From contig NZ_QYCN01000001.1 in the NCBI RefSeq assembly GCF_003583925.1, positions 1-64,000 on the forward strand: 64,000 bases of DNA. Reading direction: 5' to 3'. Under the pieces are notes generated by a model. The model was not told the DNA's origin. It was given only the letters and a program-made list of their open reading frames with translations, and ran no database searches. The stretch comes from Hymenobacter rubripertinctus (lineage in GTDB: Bacteria > Bacteroidota > Bacteroidia > Cytophagales > Hymenobacteraceae). Below are positions 47,193-55,513 of the stretch, piece by piece (position 1 is the stretch's first letter; each line of letters starts with the position of its first letter). The position numbers were made by a program, and so were the translations under genes.

Positions 47193-47442
47193 GGTGAATG
47201 AGTGAATTGGTGAATGAGTGAGTCGTTCTGCCATTGCGCGCAGCGCGCAGTAGTCCGTCGTTCACCCAGTACAACGCCCCAATACACCCAAAGCCCCTGA
47301 CGTACATACGTTAGGGGCTTTGGGCTGAATATAGTAGGCCTGACTCAAGTAGCCACCACACCCACCGCCTCTGCCCCGGCGGCTTTGGGCTGAATATAGT
47401 AGGACTGACTCATTTACTCATTCACCGAGTCACTCATTCACC
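47193..47442. repeat. Octamer-periodic bracket around duplicated terminator-like hairpins
   Basis: Four octamers at 47193-47224 (GGTGAATG, AGTGAATT and similar) face complementary octamers at 47407-47442. Between them a 32-bp direct repeat (GGCTTTGGGCTGAATATAGT…) occurs at 47316-47347 and 47381-47412 with one mismatch, each copy beginning in the 3' side of a GC hairpin. The right arm supplies the stop codon of the FUSC gene. Confidence 0.88.
47290..47321. terminator. Terminator-like hairpin between M28 and FUSC genes
   Basis: A 14-bp stem with one mismatch (AAAGCCCCTGACGT side at 47290-47303) and a 4-base loop. It carries only three T/A at the ends, so strength is uncertain; both converging genes could use it. 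Confidence 0.6.
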
Positions 47443-49584
47443 AACTACCGCCTCCGTTACCCGACTGATGTCGCCGCTGAGTTTCTGGATGAACTCCAGC
47501 TGTTCGCCCAGCTGCTCGTCCGGCGCGAAGGCTACGACTGGGGCAGCGGCGGCCTCTTCTGTGTCGGGTTCGCCCAAACGCGCCAAGCCGCGCTGGAGCT
47601 GCTGCTGGGCCTGGCGCAGGTTTTTGAGGCCGGCTCCCGACACGCCCGGGCGGGTTTCGCCGGCCAGCAGGGCCGAAGTGATGGCCGCTACATTGGCCGA
47701 CAGGATGTGGTTGAGCACCACGAACTCGTGGACTTCGGCCGGGTGGCGCTGCTTGGTCCGGGGTTCAGAGAGCATCCGCTGGAAGGCCGCGCCCAGGTTG
47801 GCCGAGCTCACGTACACTTCCTTGCGGGCCAGCTTGTAGTCGAGCACGGCCACGGGCGAGCCGAGCAGGGCCTGCTGGAGCGTGCGCAGGTAGCGCAGGT
47901 TAGCCCGCAGCACCGGCCGCAGAAAATCCTGGAGCTGCTCCGATTCCCAGCGCGGAAACAGCCAGTAGCTCACCGCAAAGGCAATGGCGCAGCCCAGCAC
48001 GGTATCGAAAATACGGTCCTGCACCACCCGCACGTAGCCCCGGCCCAGAAAGCTGAACAGGATGAGCACGAAGGGCGTCATGAACGTAACCGTGACCAGG
48101 TAATTGATGCGCACGAAGCTGAACGACACCACCATGAAGCCCACCATCAGCAGCAGCAGCACCAGTTGGTTGGGTAGCAGCCAGAGCACCAGCGCCCCAA
48201 GCACGCCCCCAACCAGCGTGCCCAGCACCCGCTGGCTGTTGCGCTGCTTAGTGAGGCTGAAGGCGGGTTTGAGCATGTAGGTAATCGTCATGAGTACCCA
48301 GTAGCTGTGGTGGCCGGGCAGGGTTTCGGTGATGATGAAGCCAATGAGCGAGGCGATGAGCATGCGCATGGCGTGGCGGAAAATGCCCGAGCGCAGCGTG
48401 AGCTGGCTCGTGAGCTGCCGGACCGTGAACTGCTGGTGGGCCACGAACCGGTCGAGCTCCAGCTCGGTGCGCTGGCCCGCCACGGCCGCAGCCTCGGACC
48501 CGAAATACCCCTGAATGCCCTGAAGGCGCAGGGCCAGGTTGCGCAGGTTCACCAGCACCTTACGCAGCGGCAGCACCGAACCCGCGCCGGCGCCGGCCGA
48601 ACCAGCGGAGGCGGCTTCGAGGGCATCGATGCGGGCTTTGAGCTGTTCGAGGCCCGCCAGCGGGTCGTTGGTGGGGCGGGCGTGGTAGGCGTGGTTGCCC
48701 TGGATGGCGAAGCCCACCCGCTCCAGCTCGGCGGCCAGCGCATCTACTTCGGTGGCCACGGCCCCCAGCACCCCGCTGGCCTCGAAGCGCTGGTGCAGGG
48801 CGGCGTAGTCGTAGGAGCTGATGGTGACCTGCTCGTAGAGGTCGACTAGATCGACGAACGTGAGCACCAGCCGCCGGCCCGTGCCGGTGGATTCGCTCAC
48901 CAGCTGCCGGGTCTTGAAGAGCAGCTCCCGCACCACGTCCTGCTTTTCGCTCACGCGCACCTGCTGGGCCACGAGGCGGCGGTAGTCGGCGTCGAGGTGG
49001 TCGGTGCCGGGGCGGTAGAAATCGGCCTTGAGGCGCAGGAACTCGGCCACCGCCAGCACGGCCTCGCCGAGGGCCTGCTGGGCCACCCGGTAGGGGCGCA
49101 GGCGGTTGAGCAGCAACGCCAGGGCCAGGTACCAGAGCCCGCCGGCCACAATCAGGCCGGCGTAGCTGAACACGCGCTCGGGCGGCAGGGGCTTATCAAG
49201 CATGAGAATCATTACCAGCAACCCCGCCGTGCCCACGGCCCCGGCCCGGTTGCCGTACACGAGCAGCATCGTAAACCCGAAGCTCACGGCCACCACTACC
49301 GCGCCCAGCAGCCACGAATAGGGTTGCAGAAACCCGGTGACCAGGGCCATCAGGCCGGCCAGGGCCACGGCCGCCAGCCCGGCGTTGCGCTTGTGCACGG
49401 GCGGCCCGGGCGTGTCGGTAAAGCTCACGCACAAGGCTCCAATCGACATGGTGACGCCTGCCGTGAGCTGGCCCAGCAAGCCCAGGCCCAGGCCCGGCAC
49501 CAGCACGGCCAGCGTAGTGCGCACCCCATCAGAAAATTCCTGGCTGGAGAAGAAATAGCGCAGCTTACGGATGGTTTCGGCCAT
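47434..49584 (-). CDS. FUSC-family membrane protein (YccS/YhfK-like)
   Basis: The product is 716 residues. Two blocks of membrane helices are visible, at about 20-165 (TLAVLVPGLGLGLLGQL, AGLAAVALAGLMALVTGFL) and about 405-535 (MLIASLIGFIITETLPGHHSYWVLMTITYMLKPAFSLTKQRNSQRVLGTLVGGVLG). Long cytoplasmic helical parts follow each block. This is the duplicated FUSC/ArAE-type layout of putative aromatic-acid or drug exporters. Substrate unknown. Its last two codons and stop (GGT GAA TGA) come from the octamer repeat. It lies 50 bp downstream of the bestrophin gene. Confidence 0.9.
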   Translation of the reverse strand: MAETIRKLRYFFSSQEFSDGVRTTLAVLVPGLGLGLLGQLTAGVTMSIGALCVSFTDTPGPPVHKRNAGLAAVALAGLMALVTGFLQPYSWLLGAVVVAVSFGFTMLLVYGNRAGAVGTAGLLVMILMLDKPLPPERVFSYAGLIVAGGLWYLALALLLNRLRPYRVAQQALGEAVLAVAEFLRLKADFYRPGTDHLDADYRRLVAQQVRVSEKQDVVRELLFKTRQLVSESTGTGRRLVLTFVDLVDLYEQVTISSYDYAALHQRFEASGVLGAVATEVDALAAELERVGFAIQGNHAYHARPTNDPLAGLEQLKARIDALEAASAGSAGAGAGSVLPLRKVLVNLRNLALRLQGIQGYFGSEAAAVAGQRTELELDRFVAHQQFTVRQLTSQLTLRSGIFRHAMRMLIASLIGFIITETLPGHHSYWVLMTITYMLKPAFSLTKQRNSQRVLGTLVGGVLGALVLWLLPNQLVLLLLMVGFMVVSFSFVRINYLVTVTFMTPFVLILFSFLGRGYVRVVQDRIFDTVLGCAIAFAVSYWLFPRWESEQLQDFLRPVLRANLRYLRTLQQALLGSPVAVLDYKLARKEVYVSSANLGAAFQRMLSEPRTKQRHPAEVHEFVVLNHILSANVAAITSALLAGETRPGVSGAGLKNLRQAQQQLQRGLARLGEPDTEEAAAAPVVAFAPDEQLGEQLEFIQKLSGDISRVTEAVVGE

Positions 49585-49634
49585 GAGGGCGGGCAGGTTA
49601 GGCGACGGTTGAGCGGGTTGCCGGAACAGCGCTG

Positions 49635-50600
49635 TTAATACAGGATATCGTCAATCGGGGCGAGTTTGGGGGGCAGTTCGGTTTCGCCGAGCATTTCGCG
49701 CAGGTCGATTTCGATAGTGCGGCAGATGGCCGTCATCGGCACGTCGTTCATTTCGTTTTCGAAGGGATTTTCCGAGGTGTGACCCACCACTTCCATGGTG
49801 TTGAACACCCAGGACACGAGAACGGAGAACGGAATGGTAAGCCAGATGTGGTCGGGTCCCATTCTGGCAAATTCCCCGATCAGGCCCAGGGGCAGCAACA
49901 ACGAAAAAAGCCACACGAATACGTAGCTGAAATAGGCGTACTGGCGCGGGAAGGGCGTATTCTTGATTCGCTCGCAGCCGCCTTGCAGGTTAAAGAGCTC
50001 TTCCAGACTCTGCATCATGTTCACGTGCTGGAAGTCGTTGAGCAGGCCGCGCTCCTCGCGCAGCACCCGCAAATCGGCGGCCTGCTGGCGCAACAGGTGG
50101 GCTGGTGGGTTCTGGCGGTTGCGCAGCCGCTCCGATTCTTCCGGCTCCAGGAACGGGGCTACCTGCTCGTCCCAGAGGCCGGGCTGGCGGCGCAGGGCTA
50201 GGCGCAGGGAGTTGCACCAGGCAATCTGGCGGTACACGATGCGGCGGTGGCGCACGCTCAGCTCCTCGCCCGTGGCGGGCGGGGCCTGCACATCGGGCGC
50301 ATCCACCACAGACGTAATGAACTCCAGCGTCTGCACGGCCCAGGTGCGGCTGTAGTTCACAATGCCGCCCCAGAGCTTGCGGCCTTCCCAGAACCGGTCG
50401 TAAGCCCCGTTATTCTTGAAGCCGATGTAGAAGGACACGGCAATACCCAGCGTGGCCACCGGCTGCCACGGAATATCGAGCGAGTGAAACCCCAACCGAT
50501 AGGTCAGGCACACCAGAAAGGAGTAAACCGTGAAAAACAGCACGCTTTTCCAGGCAAATTGCCAGATAACATGCCAACGGATATTTCTTCGGACGTACAT
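49635..50600 (-). CDS. Bestrophin-family channel (YneE-like)
   Basis: The product is 321 residues with four membrane helices (WKSVLFFTVYSFLVCLTY near 15, VATLGIAVSFYIGFKNNGAYDRFWEGRKLWGGIVNYSR near 48, and FSYVFVWLFSLLLPLGLIGEF and IWLTIPFSVLVSWVFNTMEVVG later). The conserved FKNNGAYDRFWEGRKLWG motif marks bestrophin homologues, which form pentameric ion channels. Ion preference cannot be read from the sequence. It is probably co-transcribed with the FUSC gene. Confidence 0.92.
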   Translation of the reverse strand: MYVRRNIRWHVIWQFAWKSVLFFTVYSFLVCLTYRLGFHSLDIPWQPVATLGIAVSFYIGFKNNGAYDRFWEGRKLWGGIVNYSRTWAVQTLEFITSVVDAPDVQAPPATGEELSVRHRRIVYRQIAWCNSLRLALRRQPGLWDEQVAPFLEPEESERLRNRQNPPAHLLRQQAADLRVLREERGLLNDFQHVNMMQSLEELFNLQGGCERIKNTPFPRQYAYFSYVFVWLFSLLLPLGLIGEFARMGPDHIWLTIPFSVLVSWVFNTMEVVGHTSENPFENEMNDVPMTAICRTIEIDLREMLGETELPPKLAPIDDILY

Positions 50601-50718
50601 AATGGCGGGAGGTGAGCAGAAGGATCAGGTTTCGTGGCAAGGTACGCGCCCTACCCCGCAGCGGGTGTCACCGCCCCAAAAAAACCGTATCGCCTACCGT
50701 TGGTTTGGCATCCGCCCC

Positions 50719-52674
50719 CTATTCCACCACAATACCCATCAGGCGCATGAGCTGGCTGGCATTAAAGGAGCGACACACGCCGGGCGTGAGGCGGTAATCG
50801 AAGCGCAGGGTGCCATCGGGGTTGAGGTAGCTGTTGAAGCTCACGTTGCACACGTGGCCGGGCAGGTCGGTTTCGAGGGCCGCCAGCTCCAGGTCGTGGG
50901 TGCTGATGAGGCCACTGGCGACCCGCTCCCGCAGCTGGAACACCAGCGCCCGCGCGCCCCGGTGCCGGTCCTCGGAGTTGGTCCCCTTCAGAATCTCATC
51001 GAGCAGGTAAAAAACGGGGATTTCAGTGACCGGTTGTTGCTTGTTGGTTGCTGGTTGTGGGTTGTCAGTTGCTGGGGAAGTGGTGAAAGCGGATGGGGAG
51101 TCTACCCCACCAGCCATTTTTAACGTTGAGCTTTTATTTTTTAATTCCCCCCCCGAAGTCAGGTCCAGCAGCAAGCGCAGGCGCTTGAGCTCGGCGTAGA
51201 AGGAGGACGTGCTTTCGGCCAGGTTGTCGTGGGTGCGCATGGCGGTAAACACCTGGGCGGGGCCGCAGCGGAAGGCGTTGGCGGCAACTACCGCGCCGGC
51301 CTGGGCCAGCACCAGGTTCAGGCCCACGGTGCGCAGAAAGGTGCTTTTGCCGGCCATGTTGGAGCCCGTCACAATCACCGTCTGGCCCAGGCCGGCCGTT
51401 TGGAAGTCGTTGCGCACGCCTTCGCCCCCAAACAGCAGCGGATGGGCCAGCTGGGTGGCTTCCACGGTGAGGGCCGGAGCCGTGAGGTCGGGCTCGGTGC
51501 AACCGGGGTTGGCGGCCCGGAACGCCGCCAGGCTCACCAGCGCGTCGATTTCGGCCGCCGCTTCGAGCAGCGGTTCCAGCCCGCCCGTAATCCGGCGTTT
51601 CCAGCGTTCCAGCTGCCAGATGCCCCACAAATCCCAGAGCAGCAGCGTGTTCAGCACCCCCGCCACGGCCGGGTTCTGCCGCGCCGAAAACCAGCCCGCA
51701 ATGCCCGTCAGGCGGTTCAGCAGCCGGGCGGCGGCGGTGTTCCCGGTATCGTGGAGGGTGCGGTGCAGGCGGCGCAGGGCCGGACTCTGCCAGTTGCCGG
51801 CCTCGAAGTGCGCGAGCTGGTCGTGGGCAGCGCGCAGAGCGTCGCGCATGGTGGTGGCGTGTGCGTAGTAGGCGGCGCGCACCCCGGCAACGTGGTGGTT
51901 GAGGGCGAAGGACGGGGCCAGCAGCAGCAGAAACCAAGTACCATAGCCCAGCAGCGGCGCCGCCACGCCCACCACGGCCAGCAGCGGCAGCAGCCCCAGC
52001 AACGGCAGCAGCCACCCGCGCCCGGCAAAAAAGTCGGGCTCCCGGAGCCAGCCGGCAAAGGCGCGCGGGTCGGTTTCCTGGCGCGGGTAGTGGCGGGCGC
52101 GGGCCTGCCACTCCTGCTGCCAGGCCACGGCGGGGGCCAGCTCGGCCGTGGCCTGCTGCCGCTCCCGGGCCGCTTCGGGCGCGGCCGGGGCCAGCAGCCA
52201 GCCGGCCAGCCAGTCCTGGCCCAGCCGGGAAGTGCTGCGGTTCAGGAGCTGAAACAGCGAGTGGTCGCCGAATACGTCGAGGTCGGCGGCGTAGGGGTGC
52301 TGGGCGTCGAGGTAGCGCCGGCCGGGGTCGAAGCCCTGGAGCTGGCCGGCGAGACGGGCCTGCTCGCCCTCGTTGAGCTGGGCCAGCAGGCGGTGATGCT
52401 CGCGGTGGTAGCCCACCCGGTTGTGCCAGCCCACCAGCCCGATAAACACCAGGTAGGCGGCCAGCCCCAGCCCCAGCGCGGCGGCTGTCTGGCCCGCACT
52501 CAGCAGCCCCCACAAGCCCGCCGCCGCCGCCCCGAACAGCGCCAGCCGCACCAGGGCCACCAGCCGGTGCCGGCCCGCGAAGTAGGCTTCCCGCTCGGTG
52601 TGGTGGACCAGGTTGTCCTGAAACAGTTCGGCGGGGGCAACGGTAAGCTTGCGGAATTCGGCGGATTCGGGCAC
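50719..52674 (-). CDS. Membrane-anchored MutS-like ATPase with repeat-derived insertion
   Basis: The product is 651 residues. Hydrophobic helices lie at about 40-85 and 225-260, so it is membrane-bound and lacks the mismatch-recognition domain of true MutS. The C-terminal ABC-type ATPase is complete: Walker A VIVTGSNMAGKST, signature STSSFYAELKRL, Walker B IPVFYLLDEILKGTNS and the H-loop ISTHDLELA. Between the signature helix and Walker B sits an unusual insertion of about 40 residues (about 510-550, ELKNKSSTLKMAGG … PQPATNKQQPVTE). It is encoded by intergenic-type heptamer repeats (51032-51150). Related Bacteroidota proteins have no such insert as far as I recall. The role of this membrane MutS branch is unknown. 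Confidence 0.88.
   Translation of the reverse strand: MPESAEFRKLTVAPAELFQDNLVHHTEREAYFAGRHRLVALVRLALFGAAAAGLWGLLSAGQTAAALGLGLAAYLVFIGLVGWHNRVGYHREHHRLLAQLNEGEQARLAGQLQGFDPGRRYLDAQHPYAADLDVFGDHSLFQLLNRSTSRLGQDWLAGWLLAPAAPEAARERQQATAELAPAVAWQQEWQARARHYPRQETDPRAFAGWLREPDFFAGRGWLLPLLGLLPLLAVVGVAAPLLGYGTWFLLLLAPSFALNHHVAGVRAAYYAHATTMRDALRAAHDQLAHFEAGNWQSPALRRLHRTLHDTGNTAAARLLNRLTGIAGWFSARQNPAVAGVLNTLLLWDLWGIWQLERWKRRITGGLEPLLEAAAEIDALVSLAAFRAANPGCTEPDLTAPALTVEATQLAHPLLFGGEGVRNDFQTAGLGQTVIVTGSNMAGKSTFLRTVGLNLVLAQAGAVVAANAFRCGPAQVFTAMRTHDNLAESTSSFYAELKRLRLLLDLTSGGELKNKSSTLKMAGGVDSPSAFTTSPATDNPQPATNKQQPVTEIPVFYLLDEILKGTNSEDRHRGARALVFQLRERVASGLISTHDLELAALETDLPGHVCNVSFNSYLNPDGTLRFDYRLTPGVCRSFNASQLMRLMGIVVE
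51032..51150. repeat. Heptamer repeats inserted inside the MutS-like gene
   Basis: Six consecutive heptamers (GGTTGTT, GCTTGTT and four similar) occupy 51032-51073. Five more of another type (ATTTTTA, ACGTTGA and three similar) occupy 51116-51150. The second set lines up unit by unit with the right arm of the hairpin at 27166-27200. The reading frame passes through without a stop. Confidence 0.85.
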
Positions 52675-52758
52675 GGAGCGGCGGTAACGGATGAAGCTGC
52701 GAAGGTACGGGTATGCGGTGCTTTCGCCCCCGAGGGCCAGGGCGCGCCGGAACTCCGC

Positions 52759-53853
52759 TTACAGCAGGCGGCGCAACGGACTGTTGGACCGCAAAAATGG
52801 TTTCAACTCCGCGTATGTGAAGGTGATTGGGAAACTTCCCTGCAACACTTTAAACACGAAGTTCGACAGCCCATCGTAGCTCACCGGGTGGTCGAGTACG
52901 AGGCCGGTGGGACCCATAGTATATTCTTGCGTGCTGGATAGGGAAAATTCCTGGCCCAAAACCCCCACCTTGTCTTCATCCGAAAGAAAGCCAGCTTGAT
53001 TAGCTACGCAATCGTTGTTTCTTTCGGCCAGCTTTTCTTGCCCCAGCGCCAAAAACTGCGGGAGCAACTCCGGCTTCAGCTCATCGGCCAGCAGAATCGG
53101 GAAGCCCGTTATCAGGTCCAGATTGTGGGTTTTTGCATCATACCATACGCTGGCACCTAAACCTTCGGTCAGAACGGTTAGGCTCAGCAGGCCCCGGGCG
53201 TTGTAGTTGGTCGTGTAATCTGCCGCCTGAATGCCGCTGTGCTCCGCCAGCAGCCCGCGCAGGTCGGGCACATCGTCGCCCGTGAGGTTGCGTAGCGAAA
53301 ACCAGTGCGCCAGTAGCCGGGTCACGCTGGCGTCGGGCATCGTAATTACCGGCACCCGGAACGAGTTCAGGTAAGTTTTGGGGGTGATGTGCGCCACCAG
53401 CGCCGCCGGGCGGGCCGCGCCGCCAACGCGCCGCAGGCTCACGGGCAGCAACGTGGTGCCGGAAGCATTATACCAGGAGCCCAGCAACTCCTGCTGAAAA
53501 CTCAGGCCAAGGGTGAACCAGCCCGTTGCGTCCGCCGCCGTAGGCACCGTTTCGCGTAACTCCAGCCTCTGCGTCGGCACACTGGGGCGGGTGAAGCCGG
53601 TCAGGTTCAGGGGCTGGCCCTTCGAGAGGTAGTAATACATGCCCGTCACCAGCGTATCGGCCGGGCCGGGGCTGAGCAGCAGCCGGACGGGGTATTTGCC
53701 GGCCAGTTGGCCTTCGTACGCGCCGGTCATAGCGCGGAGCTTCGCTACCTGCTCCGCTCGCAGGTCCGTCCACGTATCCTGTGCCCGGGCAGCCGAACCG
53801 CCGCTCAGCAACAGGACAAACAGCCCTATTTTGGTCATCTTCTTTTGGTGCAT
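52759..53853 (-). CDS. Hypothetical secreted protein (364 aa)
   Basis: A signal peptide (KIGLFVLLLSGGSAARAQ) is followed by a beta-rich N-terminal domain (MTGAYEGQLAGKYPVRLLLSPG, then VTGMYYYLSKGQPLNLTGF) and a second half with SVWYDAKTHNLDLITGFPILLADELKPELLPQF. The gene begins 3 bp after the stop of the RidA gene, so the two are translationally coupled or at least co-transcribed. No domain was recognised. Confidence 0.7.
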   Translation of the reverse strand: MHQKKMTKIGLFVLLLSGGSAARAQDTWTDLRAEQVAKLRAMTGAYEGQLAGKYPVRLLLSPGPADTLVTGMYYYLSKGQPLNLTGFTRPSVPTQRLELRETVPTAADATGWFTLGLSFQQELLGSWYNASGTTLLPVSLRRVGGAARPAALVAHITPKTYLNSFRVPVITMPDASVTRLLAHWFSLRNLTGDDVPDLRGLLAEHSGIQAADYTTNYNARGLLSLTVLTEGLGASVWYDAKTHNLDLITGFPILLADELKPELLPQFLALGQEKLAERNNDCVANQAGFLSDEDKVGVLGQEFSLSSTQEYTMGPTGLVLDHPVSYDGLSNFVFKVLQGSFPITFTYAELKPFLRSNSPLRRLL

Positions 53854-53856
53854 CTT

Positions 53857-54291
53857 TTATCCCGCCATTGCCGCCACGCATTTCAGTTCGATGGCAATGG
53901 GCGTGGGCAGGCAGTTCACTTCCACGGTCGTGCGGCAGGGCTGGTTGGTCTGGAAGTACTCGGCGTAGAGGCGGTTGTAGGTGGCGAAATCGTCCCGCAT
54001 GTTGGTCAGGAACACGGTAACGTCCACGAGGTCGTCCCAGCCAGCTCCGGCTTCTTCCAGAATGTAGCGCACGTTGCGGAACACGGCGTGGCACTGGCTC
54101 TCGAAATCGTAGCGGACAATACGGCCTTCGGCGTCCAGTTCTACGCCGGGCACCTGGGTTTGGCCGCGCTGGCGGGGGCCCACGCCCGAGAGAAACAGCA
54201 GGTGGCCCACGCGGCGGGCGTGGGGGTAGAGGCCCACCGGCTCGGGGGCGCGGCCGGAGTTGTGGGCCGAGGAAGTTGCGTCAGGTGCCAT
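53857..54291 (-). CDS. RidA/YjgF-family protein
   Basis: From ATG 54291 the product is 144 residues, a little longer than E. coli RidA, with the family fold: LLFLSGVGPRQ, QCHAVFRNVRYILEEAGAGWDDLVDVTVFLTNM, FATYNRLYAEYF, RTTVEVNCLP. RidA proteins hydrolyse reactive enamine/imine intermediates. The Arg (CRTTVEV) needed for imine hydrolysis is present. Some relatives are 2-aminomuconate deaminases, so the exact substrate is open. Confidence 0.9.
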   Translation of the reverse strand: MAPDATSSAHNSGRAPEPVGLYPHARRVGHLLFLSGVGPRQRGQTQVPGVELDAEGRIVRYDFESQCHAVFRNVRYILEEAGAGWDDLVDVTVFLTNMRDDFATYNRLYAEYFQTNQPCRTTVEVNCLPTPIAIELKCVAAMAG

Positions 54292-54401
54292 ACTGCCAAA
54301 GCTACGAAACGCCGGCATTTGGGCAGAATCCGCGAACTTAAGGCTTGGCTGGTGCGGTTGTTGTAGCCGCCCGCCTTCCCTTTTCTCCTGATTCCACTGC
54401 T

Positions 54402-55196
54402 ATGTCGTATCGTTTCCGCCCGTTGCTGATGGCCGTTTTGCTGAGCACGGCCGCCCTGGCCCCCGCCTACGCCCAGCAAAAGCTCAAGTATCCGAAGGCC
54501 CCGCCCGCCAATGAAATCTACGACGCGGTGGAGAAGCCCGCCCAGCCCGCCGGCGGCCCCGAGGCGTTTGGCCAGTACCTGGCCGAGAATCAGCAATACC
54601 CCACCGCGGCCCTGCAAGCCGGGGCCCAGGGCACGGCCACGGTTACGTTCGTGATTGAGAAAACCGGTTCTATTTCCAACGTGGCCGTGGCCCAGCCCCT
54701 CCACCCGCTGCTCGATGCCGAGGCCATCCGGCTGGTGCAGGCCGCCCCGCGCTGGACGCCCGCCCAGCACCGGGGCGGCGTGGTGCGCCAGCGCGTCACG
54801 GTGCCCATCAGCTTCCAGATTCCCGGCGACGCCCCAGCGGCTCCGGCCACTGCGCCAGCGGCGGCGGGCACCGCCGGGCCTACCACCCAAGTGGTCAGCG
54901 CCGACCAGCCCGCCCGCCCGGTGGGCGGTACGGAGGCGTTCTTCGAATGGATTCAGCTCAATCAGCAATATCCGGCGCTGGCCCTCCAGCGCAAGGCGGA
55001 AGGCCGGGTGATGATGGAGTTCATCGTGGAGAAAGACGGTTCCCTCACCGATATCAAACCCATTAAGCGTCTCGGCTCGGGCCTGGATGAGGAGGCTATC
55101 CGCCTGATTAAGGCGGCCCCCAAGTGGGAGCCCGCCATGTATAAAGGCCAGCCCATAAAGCAAAAAATGGTGCTACCGGTTGTCTTCTCGCTGTAG
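54402..55196 (+). CDS. Periplasmic protein with two TonB C-terminal domains
   Basis: From ATG 54402 the product is 264 residues with a signal peptide (LLMAVLLSTAALAPAYAQ) and no anchoring helix. Two TonB_C domains are separated by a Pro/Ala/Thr linker: the first at about 50-150 (YLAENQQYPTAALQAGAQGTATVTFVIEKTGSI), the second at about 180-264 (WIQLNQQYPALALQRKAEGRVMMEFIVEKDGSL). Without an inner-membrane helix it cannot be a normal TonB; it may bind TonB-dependent transporters or act as a partner. The stop codon TAG is the first three bases of an 11-bp tandem repeat. Confidence 0.85.
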   Translation: MSYRFRPLLMAVLLSTAALAPAYAQQKLKYPKAPPANEIYDAVEKPAQPAGGPEAFGQYLAENQQYPTAALQAGAQGTATVTFVIEKTGSISNVAVAQPLHPLLDAEAIRLVQAAPRWTPAQHRGGVVRQRVTVPISFQIPGDAPAAPATAPAAAGTAGPTTQVVSADQPARPVGGTEAFFEWIQLNQQYPALALQRKAEGRVMMEFIVEKDGSLTDIKPIKRLGSGLDEEAIRLIKAAPKWEPAMYKGQPIKQKMVLPVVFSL

Positions 55197-55396
55197 TCTA
55201 GCTGTAGTCTAGCTGTAGTCTAGTTGTCGGTTGTCAGGAAAAACGTCATTCCGAGCGGAGCCGAGGAATCTCGCGGGCTGACGTTGCCCAACTACTCCTG
55301 TTGTCAGCATACCCTACCACCATCAGTCCGCGAGATTCCTCGGCTACGGCTCCGCCTTCGCTCGGAATGACGTTCTTCCTGACAACCGACAACTAG
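55194..55396. repeat. Composite palindromic element, copy C
   Basis: Three 11-bp units (TAGTCTAGCTG, the last with one change) start at the TonB gene's stop codon. Outer 21-bp arms (55220-55240 and 55376-55396, CTAGTTGTCGGTTGTCAGG) pair perfectly. They enclose the GTCATTCCGAG-type arms, which pair over about 40 bp. No gene lies between it and 55514. Confidence 0.92.
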
Positions 55397-55513
55397 CAAC
55401 CAACGCCCGCTGCCTGCATTAAAATACTTTCCCTCCGAATCCGTTAGCCCCACGGTCGGCGGCCCTGCCCGCCGACGGCCAACGTTCGTTCCCCGCTCCT
55501 TCCGCCTTCCTTT

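Noticed and set aside
50719..52674. True mismatch-repair MutS/MutS2
   Set aside because: Mismatch-binding and Smr domains are absent and membrane helices are present; only the ATPase domain is shared.
51229..52941. Long plus-strand frame opposite the MutS-like gene
   Set aside because: Gln/Arg/Gly-rich shadow; the minus strand has intact ATPase motifs.
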